Source: Candidatus Minthenecus merdequi
Lineage (GTDB): Bacteria > Bacteroidota > Bacteroidia > Bacteroidales > Paludibacteraceae
Reading direction: 5' to 3'
NCBI GenBank assembly: GCA_018064385.1
Contig: JAGHVI010000164.1
Span: forward strand, 1 to 12,112
DNA: 12,112 nt
Shown: positions 6,972 through 12,112 of the stretch, piece by piece
Layout: every line of letters begins with the position of its first letter
Position numbering within the stretch: the stretch's first letter is position 1
The notes under the pieces: model-generated
Databases searched by the model: none
The model's input: the letters and a program-made list of their open reading frames with translations, nothing else
What the model was told of the DNA's origin: nothing
Made by a program: the position numbers and the translations under genes

Positions 6972-8185
6972 TGGATTGAATCTGTTGAATATTTTGCAAG
7001 ACCACCCTCGGATGTTTCGCGGTAAAGCGAAGGAATGTCGTGACCTGTTTCTTTCATTACTTCCACAACTCTGTCAAACGAGACGCGATGAATACCATCT
7101 GATAACATAGAGTAGAAGTTAACATCGAAAGCTCTTGCCGATGCTATAGCATTTCTCTCTATACAAGGTATCTGCACCAAACCGCACATAGGGTCGCATG
7201 TCAATCCAAGGTGATGTTCAAGTCCCATCTCGGCTGCATATTCTATCTGATTGAGAGTTCCTCCGAACATCTGGTTAGCGGCAGCAGCTGCCATAGCGCA
7301 AGCTACACCAACTTCGCCTTGACAACCAACCTCTGCACCGGCAATTGAAGCATTGCTTTTTACAACATTGGCAAATAGACCAGCGGTGGCAAGTGCGTGA
7401 AGAATGCGTTCGCGCGAGAAATTGCGTGATTGTTGCAAATGGTATATTACCGCAGGAAGCACCCCGCAAGAACCACAGGTAGGTGCCGTGGCAACAAGTC
7501 CGCCCGATGCATTTTCCTCGGCTGTAGCCAAGGCATACGAATATATTTTTGCGCGAGACGAAAGTCCACCTACATAACTGTCCGATTTTACAAAATATTT
7601 AGTTGCTTTGCGTGCAACTTTCAATTCGCCTGGCAAAACACCCTCCGTGTTAAGTCCTCGTTTGATGGCATTTGACATAACTCGCCAAACCTCGTCTAAA
7701 TGTTCCCATATACTTGGACCTTCGCATAAATCAACATACTCCCAAAAGGTCCTGCCTTCGCTGTAACCCCACTTCTTTATTTCGCTTATTGTGTTCATAT
7801 CATAAACCTGTTCCTTTGCTTTCTCCTCTTTCCCTTCCCAAAATAATGCTCCACCACCTACACTATACGCTGTCCAACTATATAATAATGTGTCATTCTT
7901 GTCCAAAGCTTCGAACTTAACGCCATTTGGATGATATGGCAGAACTATCTCTGGACACCATAATATCTCTGTTCTGAACACAGGTGCAAGAATCGATAAT
8001 ATTGCCTTATCCGTCAAGTGCCCACGACCTGTAGCAGCCAATGATCCGTAAAGCGTCACATTGATATGGTCTGATTTAATTTCTTTAATGCGATCTAAAA
8101 ATAACTCTGCAGCATGCTTAGGCCCCATCGTATGAGATGATGATGGACCATTTCCAATGCGAAATATTTCTCTTAATGATTCCAT
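6968..8185 (-). CDS. sdaA: L-serine ammonia-lyase, single-chain iron-sulfur type
   Basis: The enzyme deaminates L-serine to pyruvate and ammonia in the cytoplasm using a [4Fe-4S] cluster. The 405-residue protein has the family signature GNGPSSSHTMGP at 11-22 and TAPTCGSCGVLPAV at 233-246. Cysteines 288, 330 and 341 have spacings of 42 and 11, the same as the three cluster ligands I recall for the Legionella enzyme (343, 385, 396). The beta (1-150) and alpha (170-400) parts are fused in one chain as in E. coli SdaA; the length is near that of other Bacteroidales copies. The C-terminus is short (GLAKYSTDSIQ). The ATG at 8185 lies about 20 nt after the predicted transcription start. The stop TGA (6970-6968) overlaps the ATG of the downstream glycosidase gene. 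Confidence 0.95.
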   Translation of the reverse strand: MESLREIFRIGNGPSSSHTMGPKHAAELFLDRIKEIKSDHINVTLYGSLAATGRGHLTDKAILSILAPVFRTEILWCPEIVLPYHPNGVKFEALDKNDTLLYSWTAYSVGGGALFWEGKEEKAKEQVYDMNTISEIKKWGYSEGRTFWEYVDLCEGPSIWEHLDEVWRVMSNAIKRGLNTEGVLPGELKVARKATKYFVKSDSYVGGLSSRAKIYSYALATAEENASGGLVATAPTCGSCGVLPAVIYHLQQSRNFSRERILHALATAGLFANVVKSNASIAGAEVGCQGEVGVACAMAAAAANQMFGGTLNQIEYAAEMGLEHHLGLTCDPMCGLVQIPCIERNAIASARAFDVNFYSMLSDGIHRVSFDRVVEVMKETGHDIPSLYRETSEGGLAKYSTDSIQ

Positions 8186-8210
8186 AAAATAATGTTCTAA
8201 AATTTGAGTG

Positions 8211-8241
8211 CAAAGTTAGAAAAAAAACGTGAAATGGACAA
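8211..8241 (-). promoter_or_regulatory. promoter for the sdaA-glycosidase operon
   Basis: On the minus strand TTG (8241-8239) is followed after exactly 20 bp by the -7 box TAACTTTG (8218-8211), then GCAC. The transcript would start near 8204, about 20 nt before the sdaA ATG. It diverges from the rpsL promoter, whose -33 lies 46 bp away. Confidence 0.85.
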
Positions 8242-8287
8242 GAAAAATGCACTTGAAAAAAAACTTTGAAAATTTTTTAATTATCTG

Positions 8288-8318
8288 TTGGTCAGTTCAA
8301 AAAAATGTTGTACCTTTG
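8288..8318 (+). promoter_or_regulatory. promoter of the str-S10 ribosomal protein cluster
   Basis: TTG (8288-8290), a 20-bp spacer, and the -7 box TACCTTTG (8311-8318) followed by GCAC. The start of transcription would be near 8325, giving a leader of about 73 nt before rpsL. No second promoter with a TAnnTTTG box was seen in the rpsL-rpsG, fusA-rpsJ or rpsJ-rplC gaps, so it probably serves all the ribosomal genes seen here. Confidence 0.88.
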
Positions 8319-8397
8319 CACCTCGAAATATGTGGGTGGATTATGCCCTGAAATTTCAAAGTGAAGTAAGTAAAAATATTAAAAACTAAACAGTAAA

Positions 8398-8796
8398 ATG
8401 CCTACTATTCAACAACTTGTTAGAAAAGGAAGGACTTCTCTCGAGGATAAGAGCAAATCTCCTGCCCTCGATTCTTGTCCACAGCGTCGTGGTGTTTGCG
8501 TGCGCGTTTACACTACTACTCCTAAAAAACCAAACTCTGCAATGCGTAAAGTCGCACGTGTACGTTTGACAAACGGTAAGGAGGTAAACTCCTATATACC
8601 AGGCGAGGGACACAATTTGCAGGAACACTCAATCGTACTTGTACGTGGCGGTCGTGTCAAAGACCTTCCAGGTGTTCGTTATCACATCGTCCGTGGTACT
8701 CTCGATACCGCTGGCGTTGCAAATCGTACACAACGTCGCTCTAAATACGGAGCAAAACGTCCAAAAGCAGGTAAGACTGCTCCAGCTAAAAAGTAA
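8398..8796 (+). CDS. rpsL: 30S ribosomal protein S12 (uS12)
   Basis: The 132-residue protein sits at the decoding centre of the small subunit. The highly conserved core is present: CPQRRGVCVRVYTTTPKKPNSAMRK split around residues 27-51, SYIPGEGHNLQEHS (65-78) and RGGRVKDLPGVRYH (83-96). Lysines 43 and 88 are wild type, so no known streptomycin-resistance change is visible, and D89 is the residue methylthiolated by RimO in other bacteria. The C-terminal tail is Lys/Ala rich (KTAPAKK), slightly longer than in E. coli. No Shine-Dalgarno is seen; the ATG follows the A-rich context AACAGTAAA. It is the first gene of the ribosomal cluster. Confidence 0.99.
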   Translation: MPTIQQLVRKGRTSLEDKSKSPALDSCPQRRGVCVRVYTTTPKKPNSAMRKVARVRLTNGKEVNSYIPGEGHNLQEHSIVLVRGGRVKDLPGVRYHIVRGTLDTAGVANRTQRRSKYGAKRPKAGKTAPAKK

Positions 8797-8818
8797 AAAA
8801 CACTTTTAGTCCTTTCTT

Positions 8819-8849
8819 AAAAACCTAACATTATTGTAAAATGGTTTTT
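8819..8849 (+). other. AT-rich hairpin in the rpsL-rpsG gap
   Basis: The 150-bp gap between rpsL and rpsG (8797-8946) is long for this operon. AAAAACC (8819-8825) can pair with GGTTTTT (8843-8849) around a 17-nt loop that itself has a small ACA/TGT arm. The right arm ends in five T, so this could act as a weak attenuator. In E. coli, S7 represses its own operon by binding the S12-S7 intercistronic mRNA; a similar role here is inference. The remainder (8850-8946) has no clear stem and ends in an A-rich run before the rpsG start. Confidence 0.35.
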
Positions 8850-8946
8850 GATATTTGGTGAAGATGAAGGTTGAGTAAAGCGTAGCCGTGCAGGTGAAAC
8901 TTGAAGCAACAACAGCCAAAGCAAAAACAAAATCACGAAAAACAAA

Positions 8947-9423
8947 ATGAGAAAGTCAACCCCTAAAAAGCGAGTGATTCTTCCAGATCCAGTCTTCGGT
9001 GACGTAAAGGTAACAAAGTTCGTCAACCACCTTATGCTTGACGGCAAAAAGTCAATATCTTTCAGCATCTTCTATGGTGCCCTTGAAATCGTAAAAAACA
9101 AACTTCCAAACGAGGAGAAATCTCCAGTTGAGATTTGGAAAACAGCATTGGAAAACGTTACTCCTCAAGTTGAGGTCAAGTCTCGTCGTATCGGTGGCGC
9201 TACATTCCAAGTGCCAACCGAAATCCGTCCTGACCGCAAGGAGTCAATCTCTATGAAAAACATTATTCTTTATGCTCGCAAGCGTTCTGGTCACTCGATG
9301 AGTGAGAAGCTCGCAGGCGAAATAGTTGATGCTTTCAATAATCAGGGTGGAGCATTCAAACGTAAAGAGGAAATTCATCGTATGGCTGAAGCTAACCGTG
9401 CTTTTGCTCATTTCAGATTCTAA
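8947..9423 (+). CDS. rpsG: 30S ribosomal protein S7 (uS7)
   Basis: This 158-residue protein nucleates assembly of the 16S rRNA 3' domain and contacts the E site. Visible family features are the N-terminal MRKSTPKKRVILPDPVFGD, the helix KFVNHLMLDGKKS, the beta-hairpin region VEVKSRRIGGATFQVPTEI and the C-terminal EEIHRMAEANRAFAHFRF. Length is typical (E. coli about 156-179). The start has no Shine-Dalgarno and follows AAAAACAAA, the same context as rplC. The next gene, fusA, starts 18 bp after the stop. Confidence 0.99.
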   Translation: MRKSTPKKRVILPDPVFGDVKVTKFVNHLMLDGKKSISFSIFYGALEIVKNKLPNEEKSPVEIWKTALENVTPQVEVKSRRIGGATFQVPTEIRPDRKESISMKNIILYARKRSGHSMSEKLAGEIVDAFNNQGGAFKRKEEIHRMAEANRAFAHFRF

Positions 9424-9441
9424 TCCTAATTAAGTACCTAA

Positions 9442-11559
9442 ATGGCAAAACACGATTTATCTCTTACACGTAATATCGGCATCATGGCTCATATTGATGC
9501 TGGTAAAACTACGACTTCAGAACGTATCCTTTTCTATACTGGTCTGACTCACAAAATAGGTGAGGTACACGATGGAGCCGCAACAATGGACTGGATGGAG
9601 CAAGAGCAGGAACGTGGTATTACCATCACTTCTGCTGCTACTACCACACGTTGGAATTGGGCTAATAAACAGTATCGCATCAACCTCATTGATACTCCAG
9701 GTCACGTTGACTTTACAGCTGAGGTCGAGCGTTCACTTCGTATCCTCGATGGAGCAGTCGCTGCATTCTGCGCAGTGGGTGGTGTTGAACCTCAGTCTGA
9801 AACAGTTTGGAGACAGGCTGACAAATACAGTGTTCCTCGTATTTGTTATGTTAACAAGATGGACCGCTCTGGTGCAAACTTCTTTGAGGTTGTTACTCAG
9901 ATTAAAACTGTTCTGGGTTCAAATCCTTGTCCAATCCAAGTTCCTATTGGTGCAGAGGATTCTTTCAAAGGTGTAGTTGACCTTATCTCTATGAAAGCAC
10001 TCTATTGGCATGACGAAACAATGGGTGCTGACTATACCTCAGAGGAAATACCAGCTGACCTCAAGAACGAGGCTGAAGAGTGGCGCGACAAGATGCTGGA
10101 AAATCTTGCATCCTTTGATGATGCGTTGATGGAAAAGTATTTTGATGATCCATCTACAATCACCGAAGACGAAATCCGTAAGGCCCTTCGCAAATCTACA
10201 ATTGCTATGGAAGTCTATCCAGTGGTTTGTGGTTCCTCATTCAAGAATAAAGGCGTTCAGACTCTCCTTGATGCAGTCTGTGCATATCTTCCTTCTCCAT
10301 TGGATAACCCTGATATTGAAGGTCACGACCCAAGCGACCCTGAGACGAAAATTGTACGCAAACCTCTTGATGAGGAGCCTACAACAGCTCTCGCTTTCAA
10401 AATCGCTACCGACCCTTATGTAGGACGTCTTTGTTTCTTCAGAGTATATTCCGGTAAAGTTGTTGCCGGTTCTTATATCTTCAACCCTCGCTCAGGCAAG
10501 AAGGAGAGAATCTCACGACTTTTCCAAATGCACTCCAACAAACAGAACCCAGTTGACGAAATTGCAGCAGGCGATATAGGTGCTGGTGTCGGTTTCAAGG
10601 ATATTCGCACTGGCGATACTCTCTGTGACGAAGATAAGCAGATTGTCCTTGAATCTATAGATTTCCCAGATCCAGTTATCGGTATTGCAGTTGAACCAAA
10701 GTCTCAAGCTGACCTTGATAAACTCGGTATAGGTCTTGGTAAACTTGCAGAAGAGGATCCTACTTTCACTGTCCGTACAGACGAGCAGTCTGGTCAAACT
10801 GTAATCTCTGGTATGGGAGAACTTCACCTTGAGATTATCATTGACCGTCTCAAACGTGAATTCCATGTTGAGTGTAATCAGGGTCGTCCGCAAGTTTCAT
10901 ATAAAGAGGCTATTACCCAAACTGTTGACCTCCGTGAGGTTTATAAGAAACAATCAGGTGGTCGTGGTAAATTCGCTGACATTATTGTTAAAGTAGGACC
11001 TGTTGACGAAGGTTTCGAGGGTTCGCTTCAGTTTGTTGACGAAGTAAAGGGTGGTAATGTGCCTAAGGAGTTTATCCCATCAGTTCAGAAAGGTTTCCAA
11101 GCTGCTATGAAGAATGGCGTACTCGCTGGTTTCCCTGTTGACCAACTCAAAGTTACTCTTGTTGATGGATCCTTCCATCCTGTTGACTCTGACCAGTTGT
11201 CGTTCGAACTCTGTGCACAGTTCGCATTCAAAAACGCTTGTGCTAAAGCCAAACCAGTTCTTATGGAACCTATAATGAAACTCGAAGTAGTTACTCCTGA
11301 AGAATCTATGGGTGATGTTATCGGTGACCTCAACAAGCGCCGTGGTCAGGTTGAAGGTATGGAGACAAGCCGCACAGGAGCACGCATTGTCAAAGCAAAA
11401 GTGCCATTGAGCGAAACATTCGGTTATGTAACTGCTCTCCGTACAATCACTTCCGGTCGTGCAACTTCCTCTATGGAGTTCTCGCATTACGCTGAACTCT
11501 CTTCAACTTTGGCTCGTCCAGTTGTAGAAGAGGCTCAAGGTCGTGCCGATTTGCTTTAA
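9442..11559 (+). CDS. fusA: translation elongation factor G (EF-G)
   Basis: The 705-residue GTPase drives ribosomal translocation and, with RRF, subunit recycling. All GTPase motifs are intact: G1 AHIDAGKTT (16-24), G2 around RGITIT (58-63), G3 DTPGH (84-88, with the catalytic His88), G4 NKMD (138-141) and G5 near GSSFKNKG. The later domains are full length, including GMGELHLEII in domain III and SGGRGKFADI plus the C-terminal RGQVEGMETSRTGARIVKAKVP in domains IV-V. Length matches the E. coli factor (704). Bacteroidales often carry a second EF-G elsewhere; this copy, inside the ribosomal cluster and with intact catalytic residues, is the canonical one. No tuf follows. Confidence 0.98.
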   Translation: MAKHDLSLTRNIGIMAHIDAGKTTTSERILFYTGLTHKIGEVHDGAATMDWMEQEQERGITITSAATTTRWNWANKQYRINLIDTPGHVDFTAEVERSLRILDGAVAAFCAVGGVEPQSETVWRQADKYSVPRICYVNKMDRSGANFFEVVTQIKTVLGSNPCPIQVPIGAEDSFKGVVDLISMKALYWHDETMGADYTSEEIPADLKNEAEEWRDKMLENLASFDDALMEKYFDDPSTITEDEIRKALRKSTIAMEVYPVVCGSSFKNKGVQTLLDAVCAYLPSPLDNPDIEGHDPSDPETKIVRKPLDEEPTTALAFKIATDPYVGRLCFFRVYSGKVVAGSYIFNPRSGKKERISRLFQMHSNKQNPVDEIAAGDIGAGVGFKDIRTGDTLCDEDKQIVLESIDFPDPVIGIAVEPKSQADLDKLGIGLGKLAEEDPTFTVRTDEQSGQTVISGMGELHLEIIIDRLKREFHVECNQGRPQVSYKEAITQTVDLREVYKKQSGGRGKFADIIVKVGPVDEGFEGSLQFVDEVKGGNVPKEFIPSVQKGFQAAMKNGVLAGFPVDQLKVTLVDGSFHPVDSDQLSFELCAQFAFKNACAKAKPVLMEPIMKLEVVTPEESMGDVIGDLNKRRGQVEGMETSRTGARIVKAKVPLSETFGYVTALRTITSGRATSSMEFSHYAELSSTLARPVVEEAQGRADLL

Positions 11560-11570
11560 TTGATTAAACA

Positions 11571-11602
11571 GTGTGGGTTAGCGAATGACTCTTAACCCAC
11601 AC
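11571..11602 (+). other. 10-bp hairpin between fusA and rpsJ
   Basis: A perfect stem pairs GTGTGGGTTA (11571-11580) with TAACCCACAC (11593-11602) around a 12-nt loop. It begins 12 bp after the fusA stop. There is no T-run behind it, only mixed AT sequence, so it is not a classical terminator. It may be a partial attenuator, a processing or mRNA-stability element between fusA and the S10 genes, or a ribosomal-protein leader. Confidence 0.7.
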
Positions 11603-11638
11603 ATTAAATAATAATAGATAGATAAATAAAAAAGAAAG

Positions 11639-11944
11639 ATGAGTCAAAAGATTCGTATCAAACTGAAATCTTACGATCACACTCTCGTTGACAAGTCAGC
11701 AGAGAAGATTGTAAACACAGTGAAGGCAACCCAGGCTGTAGTTTCTGGCCCAATTCCATTGCCAACACACAAACGTATTTTTACAGTGAACCGCTCAACA
11801 TTTGTAAACAAGAAGTCACGTGAGCAGTTCCAGTTGTGCAACTTCAAGCGTCTCATTGACATCTACAACTCTACTCCTAAGACTGTGGATGCGTTGATGA
11901 AACTCGAGTTGCCTTCAGGTGTTGAGGTTGAAATCAAGGTTTGA
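11639..11944 (+). CDS. rpsJ: 30S ribosomal protein S10 (uS10)
   Basis: This 101-residue protein is a small-subunit component that also joins NusB in antitermination complexes. It shows the family start MSQKIRIKLKSYDHTLVDKS, the loop region SGPIPLPTHKRIFTVNRS and the C-terminal LPSGVEVEIKV. Length is normal. It is the first gene of the S10 section, fused here directly behind fusA after 79 bp, in which a hairpin lies. The run AAAAAAGAAAG before the ATG is purine-rich but not a clear Shine-Dalgarno. Confidence 0.99.
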   Translation: MSQKIRIKLKSYDHTLVDKSAEKIVNTVKATQAVVSGPIPLPTHKRIFTVNRSTFVNKKSREQFQLCNFKRLIDIYNSTPKTVDALMKLELPSGVEVEIKV

Positions 11945-11986
11945 TAAACTCAACCATAATTCGCAATTATAATTTTATTTATAACC

Positions 11987-12035
11987 GGTTCAAGCATGGT
12001 AAGCTCGCCTCGGAGCCAATGCCGAGCCTCTGAAC
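11987..12035 (+). other. GC-richer structured leader before rplC
   Basis: In the 112-bp gap between rpsJ and rplC, GGTTCA (11987-11992) can pair with TGAAC (12031-12035), enclosing an inner stem CTCGG (12009-12013) with CCGAG (12022-12026) around an 8-nt loop. An alternative inner pairing, GCTCG (12003-12007) with CGAGC (12023-12027), competes with it. This block is clearly richer in GC than the AT-rich sequence on both sides. It could be a ribosomal-protein binding leader, for instance for L3 or L4, but no known family was recognised. Confidence 0.45.
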
Positions 12036-12056
12036 TTAAAAAAAACAAAAAACAAA

Positions 12057-12112
12057 ATGCCAGGATTAATTGGTAAGAAAATCGGAATGACTTCCGTTTT
12101 CAGTGCAGAAGG
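12057..12112 (+). CDS. rplC: 50S ribosomal protein L3 (uL3), 5' end only
   Basis: The last 56 bases begin with ATG after AAAAACAAA and encode MPGLIGKKIGMTSVFSAEG, the diagnostic L3 N-terminus (LIGKKIGMT). The gene runs off the window. Its position after rpsJ is the standard S10 operon order. Confidence 0.95.
   Translation, partial: MPGLIGKKIGMTSVFSAE

Noticed and set aside
8349..8358. Palindrome TGAAATTTCA in the rpsL leader as an operator
   Set aside because: It is a short AT-rich palindrome, common by chance, with no second copy at the other promoters.
11560..11638. Missing tuf as a deletion between fusA and rpsJ
   Set aside because: tuf is normally located elsewhere in Bacteroidota, so the direct fusA-rpsJ order is ordinary for the phylum.

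Overview
The window comes from a Bacteroidota chromosome, most likely an uncultured gut- or rumen-type member of the order Bacteroidales. Four things support this. All four recognisable promoters carry the Bacteroidota -7 box TAnnTTTG, with a TTG-type -33 element exactly 20 bp upstream. The start codons lack clear Shine-Dalgarno sequences. The first protein ends in a type IX secretion (T9SS) sorting domain. The ribosomal cluster runs rpsL-rpsG-fusA-rpsJ-rplC with no tuf between fusA and rpsJ, as is usual in this phylum. I cannot name a genus from the sequence alone.

Layout. (1) 1-1702, plus strand: the 3' part of a large T9SS-secreted surface protein built of roughly 50-residue two-cysteine repeats, closed by a strong terminator. 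(2) 1725-3138, plus strand: a promoter driving a two-gene envelope operon, an outer-membrane beta-barrel protein and a lipoprotein with an acidic surface-export-like tail, ending in a terminator that works in both directions. (3) 3152-4590, minus strand: a solitary AAA-type ATPase of the DUF4143 class. Its promoter lies about 190 nt upstream of the start, and the leader holds three AT-rich repeats spaced exactly 33 bp apart. (4) 4591-4802: a gap with no supported gene. (5) 4803-8241, minus strand: a two-gene operon, L-serine ammonia-lyase followed by a secreted CBM9-like/GHL10 glycosyl-hydrolase-like protein, the two joined by a 4-bp ATGA overlap. (6) 8288-12112, plus strand: rpsL, rpsG, fusA, rpsJ and the start of rplC, with structured gaps before rpsG, rpsJ and rplC.

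How it works together. The ribosomal cluster is a fusion of the str and S10 operons and supplies core translation parts from one promoter facing away from the serine-lyase operon. The left half is envelope biology: a secreted adhesin-like protein, a beta-barrel and a lipoprotein. The most noteworthy non-textbook signals are the extended -33 motif shared by all four promoters (TTG-k-y-CA-nn-TCA), the 33-bp repeat array in the ATPase leader, and the tight coupling of serine catabolism to a secreted glycosidase.
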